From Brachybacterium paraconglomeratum (GTDB lineage Bacteria > Actinomycetota > Actinomycetes > Actinomycetales > Dermabacteraceae): DNA of 64,000 nucleotides. Positions 35,993-45,217 of the stretch are shown here, in pieces (position 1 is the stretch's first letter; the number at the start of each line of letters is the position of its first letter). The DNA lies in the NCBI RefSeq assembly GCF_003994255.1, contig NZ_ML133853.1:124001-188000 (forward strand). The letters run 5' to 3'. The notes beneath the pieces were generated by a model. It was given only the letters and a program-made list of their open reading frames with translations. It was not told where the DNA came from and searched no databases. The position numbers and the translations under genes are program-made.

Positions 35993-37737
35993 GCACCACC
36001 CGCCGGGTCCACAGGGTTCATCACATTCCCCGCCACCGCCGCCACGGCAGCCCCTCCAGCCGCTCGCGGCTGCTGCAGGCGAGCGTGCTCATGGCCTCGG
36101 GCTCGATGGTCTCCCGCCTGCTCGGCTTCGTGCGGAACTTCCTGTTCGGCGCGATCCTCGGCGGCTCCATGTCCTCGGCGGCCAACGCCTTCTCCGCCGC
36201 GAACACCCTGCCCAACACCATCTGGCTGCTCGTGGGCGGCGGCACCCTGAACGCGATCCTGGTGCCCGCGATCGTGCGCGCCGTGAAACGGCCCGATCGC
36301 GGCAGCGACTACATCTCGCGCCTGATGACCCTGGTCGCGGTGCTGTCCCTCGGCGTGACCGTCGTGTGCATGGTGGCGGTGCCGCTGCTGCTCACCCTCA
36401 CCAGCGGCGTGCTGCCGCCGGCGACCTATGCGCTCGCGGTCCAGCTGGGCTACTGGATGATGCCGCAGATCTTCTTCTCGGCCCTGTACGTGATGTGCGG
36501 GCAGCTGCTCAACGCCCACGACTCCTTCGGCCCGTACCAGTGGGCGCCGGTGCTCAACAACCTCGTCGGCATCGTCGGGGCGGCGCTGTTCCTGGGCCTG
36601 TGGGGCACCGTCGGCGATCCCGCGCAGTGGACGATCCCGATGATCGTCGCGATGGCGCTGATCAACGTCGGCGGCTCCGCGGCGCAGGTCGTGTTCCTGT
36701 TCTGGTACGTCAAGAAGCTCGACCTGCGCCTGCGCCCGAAGTGGGGGCTGCGCGGCCTCGGGCTCGGCAAGCTCTCCCGGATCGGGCTGTGGTCGCTGGC
36801 GATGCTCGGGCTCGGGCAGCTGGGCATCTGGGCGTCCCGCTGGGCGACCGGCGGCGCGGTGCGGATGACCGAGCAGCTGCAGGGGCAGCCCGAGCTCGCG
36901 GCCCGCTATCCGGCGCTGCTGACCCTGGAGTGGGCATATCTCGCGTTCATGATCCCCCAGGGCATCATCGCGGTCACCCTGGTCACCGCCGCGTTCCCGT
37001 CCATCTCCCGCAGCGCCGCCGCGGAGGACCATGCCGGGGCGCTGGCCCGCTACACGGACACCAACCGGATGCTGTCGGTGCCGATGGTGCTGTGCACCGC
37101 GGTGTTCGTCGCGCTGTCCGGACCGATCATGTGGGTGATCGGCGGCGGCACCGGCGAGATCGGCGCCCGCGCCAACGGCAGCGTGCTGGTGGCCTACATG
37201 CTGGGGCTCATGCCCTTCGCGTCCCTGTACCTGATCAAGCGGCTGTTCTACGCCTACGAGGACGCGCGCACCCCGTTCCTCGCGCAGATCCCGATCGCCG
37301 CGGTCACGCTGATCTCCGTGCCGGTGATCCTCACGCTCGTGGATCCGCAGTACGCGGCGATGAGCGCGGCCGGCGCCACCAGCCTCGGCAACCTGCTGGC
37401 CTGGCTGTTCGGTCTGTGGCAGCTGCGCCGGCACGCGGCACGGCACGAGGTGGCGCCGCCGAGCCTGCGCGCCGAGGCGCTGCTGCTCGGGAGGCTGATC
37501 GCCGCCGGCGCGGTGAGCTGGGCGGCCGGCACGGGCCTCGTGGCCCTGCTCGACGGCCTGATCTGGCAGCACCGCGCGCTCGCGGTGGTGCTCGGCATGG
37601 TGATCGGCGCGGTGATGATCGTGGTGTTCACGGCGGCGGGGCACGTGCTGCGCGTGCCGGAGGTGCGCCAGCTGGTCGGCACGACGCGACGCCTGGTCCT
37701 GAGGCTGCGCCGTCGCGGAGCGGGGGCGACCTCGTAG
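35989..37737 (+). CDS. murJ: lipid II flippase MurJ (MviN)
   Basis: Polytopic membrane protein of 582 residues that flips lipid II from the cytoplasmic to the outer face. SGSMVSRLLGFVRNFLFGAILG near residue 37 is the MurJ TM1 signature, with NAFSAANTLPNTIWLLVGGG next, and about 14 hydrophobic helices follow. In mycobacteria the protein continues into a pseudokinase and an extracellular domain; here the frame stops at 37735-37737 and those parts are encoded by a separate downstream gene. Overlaps DUF6049 by 4 bases. Confidence 0.93.
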   Translation: MSTTRRVHRVHHIPRHRRHGSPSSRSRLLQASVLMASGSMVSRLLGFVRNFLFGAILGGSMSSAANAFSAANTLPNTIWLLVGGGTLNAILVPAIVRAVKRPDRGSDYISRLMTLVAVLSLGVTVVCMVAVPLLLTLTSGVLPPATYALAVQLGYWMMPQIFFSALYVMCGQLLNAHDSFGPYQWAPVLNNLVGIVGAALFLGLWGTVGDPAQWTIPMIVAMALINVGGSAAQVVFLFWYVKKLDLRLRPKWGLRGLGLGKLSRIGLWSLAMLGLGQLGIWASRWATGGAVRMTEQLQGQPELAARYPALLTLEWAYLAFMIPQGIIAVTLVTAAFPSISRSAAAEDHAGALARYTDTNRMLSVPMVLCTAVFVALSGPIMWVIGGGTGEIGARANGSVLVAYMLGLMPFASLYLIKRLFYAYEDARTPFLAQIPIAAVTLISVPVILTLVDPQYAAMSAAGATSLGNLLAWLFGLWQLRRHAARHEVAPPSLRAEALLLGRLIAAGAVSWAAGTGLVALLDGLIWQHRALAVVLGMVIGAVMIVVFTAAGHVLRVPEVRQLVGTTRRLVLRLRRRGAGATS

Positions 37738-37792
37738 CATGGTCGACGCAGATGACGGGCATCGACCCGCCGGACGAGGAGAGGGAGGGTCC

Positions 37793-40663
37793 GTGAGCAC
37801 GAACCCCGAGCAGGATGCACTGCACGCGAGGTGGACCCTCGAGGGCAGGATCCCGCTGTCCGGTGTGGCCGACGGCGCCGTCTGGCGCCGCGCCCGCTCC
37901 GTCGCGACCGGCGAGTCCGTGGTGCTGTTCATCGTCCGCGGCGAGGCCGCGCTCGAGGCGGCCGATGCGGTGCGCCGCGCCTATCTCGTCGAGGAGCCCC
38001 GTCTGCTGCCCGTCCGGGAGATCGTCGTGCTCGACGACCCCCGGGAGGAGTCCGACACCACCTCGACCGGTGCGCCCGAGGACGGGCCGACGACGGTCGT
38101 GGAGTACCCGATGCCTCCCGCCCCGCCGCTCGCGGCGCTGCTGACCGATGGCCCGATGCACCCCGAGACGGCGCGCGCGATCATCGGCGAGGCCGCGACC
38201 GGTCTCGAGGCCGCGAGGCGCCGCGGCGTGCGCCATCAGTTCCTCGACTCCAACCGCGTCTTCGTCGACGCCCGCTCCGGCGGCGTGCACATCCTCGGCA
38301 TCGGCGTCGAGGCCGCCTCGCACCCCGGTCTGGACCGCTCCCGGGAGGTCGCCTCCTTCCAGGACACCGCGGCGCTGGTCGCGCTGCTCTACCGGGCGCT
38401 CACGGGCCGCACCCCCCAGCACGACGGCACCGGCACCGTGCCGCGGCCCTCGACGCTGGTGGACACCGACATCCCCGCGGACCTCGACCTGCTGTGCGAC
38501 CTGGTGCTCAACGAGTCCGCCGACGACATCCCCGAGACCACCCGCGGGCTGATCGAGGCGCTCGAGCCGTGGCAGTCCATCCCGGTGACCTTCGAGGCGT
38601 ATCCGCGCGGCGCCGCCGGCGGAGTGTCGGCGGCCGGAGCTGCGCCGGGCGACGGTGCGACGCCGAGCGATGGTCATGGCTCGGAGGCCGCTGCGGAGAC
38701 CCCAGGGGCGGTCGGCGGCGAGTCCGGTGCCCGGGACACGCGGGAGGACGCGGAGCGGGGCGCCGCCGGTCCGGCCGTCGGGGCCGGCGCGGTGACAGGT
38801 GCCGCCGTGGTCGCGGGCGCGGGGGTGACCGGTGACGACGCCGGCTCCCGCCCGGATGCGGACGGCACCGGCGATGCCGGCTCCGACGCTGCTGATCACG
38901 CCTTCGGCGCCGCGTCGGCCGATGCCACCTCGGCTGATGCTGCCCGGGCCGAGAACGGCCCTGACGACGCCGAGCCCGCCGACGTCGAGCCCGGCGACGC
39001 CGCCGAGAGGACCGCGGCGCTGCCGCCCGTCGACGACGCCGCGGTGGGCACAGGCGAGGATCAGGTCGTCGACGAGCGGTCGGAAGACGCTCGAGTGGAC
39101 GAGACGCAGGCCGCGGCGAGCGAGACCGCTTCGGTTCCCGCTGCGAGCGCAGCCACGATCGGCGAGGACCTGTCCGCGGAGGACGGCTCCTCCTCGAGCC
39201 AGGACGCCCCTGCCGGCGAGGAGACGCCTGCGGAGACCTCCGGGGAGACCCCTGCGGCGCCGCGGGAGGACCACTCCGCGGCGGCCGCGACCCTCGTGAA
39301 GGACCTGCATCTCGACGAGAAGCGGGGCACCAGCCCCTTCCCGGGCCACCTCGACATCACCCAGCTCCGTCGGCCCCAGGCGGAGGCCGCTCGGACGACC
39401 GACGCGGCGCAGGACTCCGCCGTGTCGGGAACCGGTGCGGTGGCCGCGGCGGGCCTCGCCGGAGCCGCCGGCGCGGCGGGAGCCGCAGGCGCCGCCGCGG
39501 CGCAGTCCGCGTCGACCCAGCAGTCCCCGTCGACCCAGCAGGCCCCGTCGGCAGGACAGTCCCCGTCGGCCGAGCCCGAGGCCACGCAGCAGGTCCCCTC
39601 GCGCACCTCGGGGACGCACTGGCCGCTGAGCCCCGCCGGTTCGCCCGCGGGCAGCGATGGGCGCGCCGAGCAGCCCGGGACCGGCGCGATCGCGCCGACG
39701 GCGGACCATGCCGCCCCCACCCCGTCGGTCGCTCCCCAGCCGTCCAGCGCAGCGGGGCCGAGCGGGACCGCGGGCGAGGACGAGCCCACCGCGGCGATGC
39801 CCGCCGTCGGCGCCGCCGCAGGACCCGCCGCGCACGAGACCGGGCCGATCGTGGTCCAGGGCCGTCGCAACTCCTACCTGGACAAGACCCCCGAGGAGAC
39901 GACGATCCCGCACTCGCGCGGCTCCCTGCTGCGCGACGTGGTCGGCGTCGCCGTCGACGCCGACGATCCGGACACCTTCGCCCTCGGCCCCCGGGACCGT
40001 GAGAAGCGCTCCCTGCAGTCGCAGTGGATCGTCGTCGGCGGCGTCATCGTGGTGATGTTCGCACTGGTCCTCGCGGTCACCGCCATCACCCGCGACCTCC
40101 GCGAGATCATCGCCGACCCGCTGGCGACCGCCACGCCCCAGACCACCGCCCCCGTCGAGGAGGACACCGGCGAGGCGCCCGCCGAGCCGACCCCGACGGA
40201 CACGGAGGAGCCGGAGCTGCCCGCCCCCGAGCTCACCGGCGTCGAGGTGTTCACCCAGGGCACCGACCTCGAGCCCGACAACGCCGATCAGCAGGACCGC
40301 ATGACCGACGGTGACCCGGGGACCTTCTGGTCGACCAAGCACTACCAGAGCGCCGACTACGGCGGCCTCAAGGAGGGGACGGGCGTGCGCCTGACCTTCG
40401 CCGAGCAGTCCACGCTCAGGACCGTCAAGGTCACCACCGCGCGCAACAGCGGCGGGCTGATCGAGCTGCGGGCCGTGCACGACGACGGCTCCCTCGGCGA
40501 CGTGCTCGCCAGCGGCGAGCTCGCCGGCGACGGCGAGGTACTTCTCGAGACCCCGGAGCCCGTCGAGGCCGACGAGGTCGCGCTGTGGATCCCGGAGCTG
40601 CCCCCGGACAGCAACGAGCAGGGCCGCTACCGCGCCCGCATCGCGGAGATCCAGGTCGGATGA
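37793..40663 (+). CDS. membrane-spanning pseudokinase with discoidin-like ectodomain (MviN C-terminal half)
   Basis: 956-residue protein from GTG 37793, preceded by GAGGGAGGG; an ATG at 37739 would add 18 residues. Residues 15-250 look like a protein kinase fold that has lost its catalytic residues: at the HRD position reads RHQFLDSNRVF and at the DFG position VHILGIG. A 480-residue Ala/Asp/Ser/Thr-rich linker follows, then a membrane helix (WIVVGGVIVVMFALVLAVTA, about 744-764) and an F5/8-type C-like domain (815-956) with TDGDPGTFWSTKHYQS. In M. tuberculosis the same parts are fused to MviN and, when phosphorylated, recruit an FHA protein. Here it probably acts in trans with MurJ. Confidence 0.85.
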   Translation: MSTNPEQDALHARWTLEGRIPLSGVADGAVWRRARSVATGESVVLFIVRGEAALEAADAVRRAYLVEEPRLLPVREIVVLDDPREESDTTSTGAPEDGPTTVVEYPMPPAPPLAALLTDGPMHPETARAIIGEAATGLEAARRRGVRHQFLDSNRVFVDARSGGVHILGIGVEAASHPGLDRSREVASFQDTAALVALLYRALTGRTPQHDGTGTVPRPSTLVDTDIPADLDLLCDLVLNESADDIPETTRGLIEALEPWQSIPVTFEAYPRGAAGGVSAAGAAPGDGATPSDGHGSEAAAETPGAVGGESGARDTREDAERGAAGPAVGAGAVTGAAVVAGAGVTGDDAGSRPDADGTGDAGSDAADHAFGAASADATSADAARAENGPDDAEPADVEPGDAAERTAALPPVDDAAVGTGEDQVVDERSEDARVDETQAAASETASVPAASAATIGEDLSAEDGSSSSQDAPAGEETPAETSGETPAAPREDHSAAAATLVKDLHLDEKRGTSPFPGHLDITQLRRPQAEAARTTDAAQDSAVSGTGAVAAAGLAGAAGAAGAAGAAAAQSASTQQSPSTQQAPSAGQSPSAEPEATQQVPSRTSGTHWPLSPAGSPAGSDGRAEQPGTGAIAPTADHAAPTPSVAPQPSSAAGPSGTAGEDEPTAAMPAVGAAAGPAAHETGPIVVQGRRNSYLDKTPEETTIPHSRGSLLRDVVGVAVDADDPDTFALGPRDREKRSLQSQWIVVGGVIVVMFALVLAVTAITRDLREIIADPLATATPQTTAPVEEDTGEAPAEPTPTDTEEPELPAPELTGVEVFTQGTDLEPDNADQQDRMTDGDPGTFWSTKHYQSADYGGLKEGTGVRLTFAEQSTLRTVKVTTARNSGGLIELRAVHDDGSLGDVLASGELAGDGEVLLETPEPVEADEVALWIPELPPDSNEQGRYRARIAEIQVG

Positions 40664-41226
40664 CCCCCCGCGATGTGCGCCGGGGGCCCGCACGACGTGC
40701 GGGCACCGGCAGGCCGCGCATCCGCTCGGTGCTCGGCATCCCGCTGCCGATGATGATCCTCGCCCTGATCATCGCGGCCCTGCTCGGCGTGCAGCTCGCC
40801 ACCGCGCTGGAGCAGTCCACCACCAGCGCCTCCCACATGACCGGGGCCTCCGTCGACTCCGGCTCCGGCACCGGGAAGAATTCTGCCGGTCTGACCGTTG
40901 TCACGGAGGCGAGCGTCGGCACCGAGGTCCAACGGCTCGTCGACACCGGCACGATCCAGCCGATGACGAGCTTCGACGCCGCGCAGTGTCAGCAGGAGCA
41001 GGGCATCACCGAATCGATCCTGATCATGGAGGAGGTCTCATGGGGCGGGGAGGACACCAACGGCTGGCTGCTCGTCCACGGCCCCGTGGACCGCGACACC
41101 CTGCGCGCGAACGGCGGCATCATCTCCGCGACGGTCGTGCTTCCCACCTGCGGGACCGGCGCGAACGACGAGGACCCCGGACAGGACCGGCTCTGGGCCG
41201 GCCACGTGATGATCGGCCCGCTCTGA
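40660..41226 (+). CDS. single-span membrane protein of unknown function
   Basis: 188-residue protein. Basic N-terminus, a membrane helix (IPLPMMILALIIAALLGVQL, about residues 28-47), then a soluble extracytoplasmic part with two cysteines (near 115 and 165) that could form a disulphide. Its ATG overlaps the stop of the pseudokinase gene (ATGA at 40660-40663), so it belongs to the same operon. It occupies the place where mycobacteria have the SigM anti-sigma factor, but I see no anti-sigma signature and no sigma gene next to it. Confidence 0.72.
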   Translation: MTPRDVRRGPARRAGTGRPRIRSVLGIPLPMMILALIIAALLGVQLATALEQSTTSASHMTGASVDSGSGTGKNSAGLTVVTEASVGTEVQRLVDTGTIQPMTSFDAAQCQQEQGITESILIMEEVSWGGEDTNGWLLVHGPVDRDTLRANGGIISATVVLPTCGTGANDEDPGQDRLWAGHVMIGPL

Positions 41227-41311
41227 CCCCGTCGGCCCCTCCGCAGGCCTCATACTGGACAGCGGTCCTCCCGCCGACCGCCTCCGCCCCATTCCACGGA
41301 AGGACACCCTC

Positions 41312-42385
41312 ATGACCCAGCCGATCCAGGCCCTCAACATCCTCGGCGGCCCCGCACCGGCCGCGCAGCCGCTCGTGCAGCCCGTCGCGAACGACGACGG
41401 CACCGTGCACGAGGTCGTCATCGTCGGCTCCGGCCCGGCCGGCTACACCGCCGCGATCTACACGGCGCGCGCCGAGATGAAGCCGATCGTCATCGCGGGC
41501 GCCCTCGACGCCGGCGGCGCGCTCATGACCACCACCGACGTCGAGAACTTCCCCGGCTTCCCCGAGGGCGTGCAGGGCCCCGAGCTGATGGCCTCCTTCC
41601 AGGAGCAGGCCGAGCGCTTCGGCGCCGAGGTCGTCTACGAGGACGCCGTGGATCTGCAGCTCGACGGCGACGTGAAGAAGGTGACCCTCGAGGACGGCAC
41701 CGTGTACCGCGCGAAGTCGCTGATCATCACGACCGGCTCCGCCTATCGCAAGCTCGGCATCGACGGAGAGGCGGACCTCTCCGGCAAGGGCGTCAGCTGG
41801 TGCGCGACCTGCGACGGCTTCTTCTTCAAGGACCAGGACATCGTCGTGGTCGGCGGCGGCGACAGCGCCGTCGAGGAGGCCACCTTCCTCACCCGCTTCG
41901 GCAAGTCCGTCACCCTCGTCCACCGCCGCGACGCGCTGCGCGCCTCGAAGATCATGGCGCGCCGCGCCGAGGCCGATCCGAAGCTCACCTTCGCGTGGAA
42001 CAGCGAGATCGTGCGCATCAACGGCCGCGACAAGGTCGAGTCCGTGACCCTGCGCGACACCGTCACCGGCGAGGAGCGCGACCTCGTGACCTCCGCCGTG
42101 TTCGAGGCGATCGGCCACCTGCCCCGCACCGACCTCGTGCGCGGCAAGCTCGAGCTGGACGACGAGGGCTACATCGTCTGCCAGGGCCGCAGCACGTTTA
42201 CCTCCGTGCCCGGCGTCTTCGCCGCCGGCGACGTCGTGGACCACACCTACCGCCAGGCCATCACCGCCGCAGGCACGGGCTGCCAGGCCGCGCTGGACGC
42301 CGAGCGCTGGCTCGCCGACCGCGCCGCCGGCATCGACGCCGCGGCCGACGCCGAGCAGCCCGTGGTGGAGGCCGTCTCGCAGTGA
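41312..42385 (+). CDS. trxB: thioredoxin reductase
   Basis: NADPH-dependent flavoenzyme of 357 residues that keeps thioredoxin reduced. FAD-binding VVIVGSGPAGYTAAIYTARA is near residue 35, the redox-active Cys pair is in SWCATCDGFFF (Cys164 and Cys167), the NADPH motif VVVGGGDSAVEEATFL is near 180, and the C-terminal FAD segment is GVFAAGDVVDHTYRQAITAAG. A 33-residue N-terminal extension precedes the domain. AGGAC upstream of the ATG. The next gene starts inside its stop codon. Confidence 0.96.
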   Translation: MTQPIQALNILGGPAPAAQPLVQPVANDDGTVHEVVIVGSGPAGYTAAIYTARAEMKPIVIAGALDAGGALMTTTDVENFPGFPEGVQGPELMASFQEQAERFGAEVVYEDAVDLQLDGDVKKVTLEDGTVYRAKSLIITTGSAYRKLGIDGEADLSGKGVSWCATCDGFFFKDQDIVVVGGGDSAVEEATFLTRFGKSVTLVHRRDALRASKIMARRAEADPKLTFAWNSEIVRINGRDKVESVTLRDTVTGEERDLVTSAVFEAIGHLPRTDLVRGKLELDDEGYIVCQGRSTFTSVPGVFAAGDVVDHTYRQAITAAGTGCQAALDAERWLADRAAGIDAAADAEQPVVEAVSQ

Positions 42386-42888
42386 CCGTCCCGGCGGTGC
42401 CCGAGCCGGCAGTGCCCGAGCCCGAGTCCCCCGTCCGCCCTCCTCGCGGCCCCTCCCGGGGGAGCGCGGGGAGGGCGGACGTCGTCCTGCCCGCGCAGCA
42501 GCGCGCCCACGGCAACGGCCCGCCTGACGCATCGCGGGACGCGGAGCGGGTGCCGGTCCTCGTGCTGGTGAGCGCGGACTGGGCGGCGCCGTCCCGGCCC
42601 GCCCCCACGCTGCTCAGGGAGCTCTCACGACGCTGGGGGACGTCCATGCGGTGCCTCCTCGTCGAGGATCCTGAGGACGCTTTCCTGGATCGCTGGGACA
42701 TCGAGCACCTGCCCACCTGGCTCCGCTTCGTCACCGACGACGTAGACGGGGAGCAGAGCGAGCTGCACGGCCTCACCCCCGGGGGAGAGGAGCTCGTCCT
42801 GGGCGGCCCGTGGCGGCTCACGCACCGGCGCAGCGGAGCGCTGCCCAAGCACGTCGTGGACGCGGAGCTCGGACCCGAAGCCGGTTGA
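42382..42888 (+). CDS. thioredoxin-fold protein lacking the CxxC active site
   Basis: 168-residue protein starting at GTG 42382 within the trxB stop region (GTGA), so translationally coupled to trxB. After a Pro-rich, probably disordered N-terminus (about 1-50) comes a thioredoxin-like strand-helix segment VLVLVSADWAAPSRPAPTLL near residue 58. At the position of WCGPC it reads WAAPSR, so both catalytic cysteines are missing. A later LPTWLRF near 110 matches the cis-proline loop of thioredoxin. It therefore cannot be an ordinary redox partner of TrxB; a structural or binding role is more likely. Confidence 0.7.
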   Translation: MTVPAVPEPAVPEPESPVRPPRGPSRGSAGRADVVLPAQQRAHGNGPPDASRDAERVPVLVLVSADWAAPSRPAPTLLRELSRRWGTSMRCLLVEDPEDAFLDRWDIEHLPTWLRFVTDDVDGEQSELHGLTPGGEELVLGGPWRLTHRRSGALPKHVVDAELGPEAG

Positions 42889-42926
42889 GGGGAGCCTCTG
42901 CGGCCGTGGGATCGCCGGCGGCCGCA

Positions 42927-42944
42927 CCGGTCTCTCGAGACCGG
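42927..42944 (+). terminator. weak hairpin after the thioredoxin-fold gene
   Basis: 7-bp stem CCGGTCT/AGACCGG with a CTCG loop, 39 bases past the stop codon. No T-run. Confidence 0.4.
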
Positions 42945-43212
42945 GCTGTCGCGCCCGCGGGCAGGACGAGCTCAGCAGCCACGCCGTGTTCACGATCCAG
43001 TCGTGGTCGTCGCGACCGCGCGCGGGACGAGCTGTCGGGGGGCGACGTCCCGACACATGCTGCCGTGTCCGCATCTGGCTGCGCCCAGGCGAGGTCGACG
43101 CCGCGGCCAACGCGACGGACTCGCGCTGCGCCCGACGGAGCGTGTCATGCGAGGCGTCCTCCACGTCGTGTCAACCTAGGTGCAACCGCCCGCGCTGACG
43201 TGCATGGACGGT

Positions 43213-43456
43213 GTGTCCACATCGGTATTCACATGGTTATCCACAGAGCTGTCCTGGTCTTTCCACAAGGTTGTCCACAATTGAGTGTGGATGACGGTGG
43301 AACCTCTCTGACCACGACCTTCGTCACAGAAGTGCCCCTGACCTGCGGCTTCAGATGATCTCCGAGTCCTGCTGACGTCGGCCCGGGGATGTGCTACGGG
43401 AAGCTGCTGTATCGCAGGTCACATTCTGGACAGTTGGCCCGAAGAGGTTGTCCACA
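43213..43456. promoter_or_regulatory. DnaA box cluster, left flank of the parS array
   Basis: Perfect boxes: TTATCCACA at 43237-43245, TTGTCCACA at 43271-43279 and at 43448-43456. One-mismatch boxes: GTGTCCACA at 43213-43221 and TGTGGATGA (other strand) at 43286-43294; CTTTCCACA at 43259-43267 is weaker. All but one point the same way. Confidence 0.65.
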
Positions 43457-44253
43457 GGGTTCTGCACACTGTGCATGACCATAGAAGGTGCACGTGAATC
43501 ACAAGGCGAGCGGCGGGAGCAGGCGCGCCGTACCGCGCCGCCCACGTGGGCGTCCGCCTCCTTCGTGCAGACATCGAGACTCCGAACAACAGCTCCGGGC
43601 TCCGTGCCGCACTCGCTCCGCGCGGGAGGCCGATGTCTCTCCCCGTGCACCAGAAGCGACGCTCTGTGCCCGATCCACAGGAGCCGCGCCGGCTCGAACA
43701 GCACAGGGGTCGGCGGTGGGAGGAGAGTGAGCAGGTCACGTGCGGCTCGCTCGGACAGGCTCCACTGGCCCGTCGATCATCACAGCGCCATGTTCGCTGT
43801 GAAACTCTCCTGATCTGTTGAGGTAGGCCTCCGCCGCCCGCGGGGTTGTCCCCTCAGCGATTCCCCGGGCGCGCCCGTGCACTGGTAGAGGGGTTTCACG
43901 ACAAACGGCGTCTCGCCGGAGACACGCTCCCTTGGACGGAATACGCATGCGCTCAGGGCCGACGGAGGAAGCCTCCACGCCACGTGGGCAACGCGTTAGT
44001 CGTTGGTCATGAGGTACTGGAGATGCCACCGCCCCGGCGGTCCCTCCGCTCGGCTGGATGATCCATACAGCGGTTCCACGTGCAACGAACAGGGCCGAGA
44101 GCGCGCAGCGTGCAGAGCATGTACGGCGTGACGCCACTCCCGCCACGTCAGGGGGAGAGCCCTTCTGGTGAGACGGAGCCCCATGGTCGACAGCACGGGA
44201 TGGGGAAGGTGAAGCAGCGCAGCGCAACTGACGACCAGCAGAGCCCACCTGCC

Positions 44254-44267
44254 GTTTCACGGGAAAC
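44254..44267. promoter_or_regulatory. parS: parS-like site, 13/14
   Basis: GTTTCACGGGAAAC; the single mismatch is in the central dyad. Confidence 0.75.
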
Positions 44268-44835
44268 CGATGGGCCTGCTGCGAGTGCAGGGGGGCCGCC
44301 TCGATGCTCTGCCGTAGAACGGTTTGACGTGAACCAGGCTCAGTCCCGGGGGGCAGCGCAACGCACAGCTCTGGACTGGGGCTCACGATGTGGAGTTCTG
44401 CACTCATCGGCGTTTCACGGGGAACGCTTCCACTCCCCACTGGAGGCGAGTCGCGGCACGAGATCGTCAGCTTCTCCTTGGATTCGCGCGATCCGACGTG
44501 CATCCACCGAGACGGGCCCTCAGAGTCGCCACTGGGAGGTTCCAGCACCATGTTTCACGGCAAACGCTGTCGTAGGACTGGCGGTTGAGAGCTCGTCTTC
44601 CCAAGAATGCAACCGGCAACATGGGATGAGCACGCGAAGCCTCCAGCCCAAGACACGGCGCTACATTTGTGCTTGATGCAGCCGGAAGCGGAGCTATACA
44701 GCATCACCATCACGAACAGCAGTTCCATGCGAAACCTCAAGGGCCGGGGTCCACCGGCGCACCTGGCAGTCGCTCGGATGCAGGCGGACGGACTCGCCAC
44801 ACAGTCGTCGCGATCGGCTGCGCCTGCCAACCCGA

Positions 44836-44851
44836 TGTTTCACGCGAAACA
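44836..44851. promoter_or_regulatory. parS: parS-like site, 15/16
   Basis: TGTTTCACGCGAAACA, one central mismatch to the full 16-bp consensus; the best copy in the array. Confidence 0.82.
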
Positions 44852-45203
44852 AGGATCAGGGACACTACCCGTGCATTTCTGATGCGTGGCCCGCCAGACA
44901 CTCAGGGTGAGCGGGAGAGTGATCGCGTCCTACTCTGCCCGGTCTAGATGCTGCTGCGCGCGCAGGAGGAGCGGGCGCGTCGGCTCGTTTCACGTGGATC
45001 CCCGCACTCACGATCACCACACCGCCGACTCGGTAATCCGCGACGACACCGCTCATGCCCGGACACGTGCGATTCACGGGAAACATCGGCGGCCCGAAAG
45101 TTCTGTGCTCCTCAGGGACGGGCTTTCCCTCGCTGCGCATACGTCGGTCGAAGTTCATGGAGTGAACACCGTTGACACCCCGGGGAGGGGGCGACCCTGT
45201 GAG

Positions 45204-45217
45204 GGTTCACGTGAAAC
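45204..45217. promoter_or_regulatory. parS: parS-like site, 13/14
   Basis: GGTTCACGTGAAAC: right half-site perfect, one outer mismatch on the left. Confidence 0.75.

Noticed and set aside
43539-43552. CGCCCACGTGGGCG as a parS site
   Set aside because: It shares only the central CACGTG with parS (6 of 14); likewise 43733, 43977 and 45422 have the core but poor arms.
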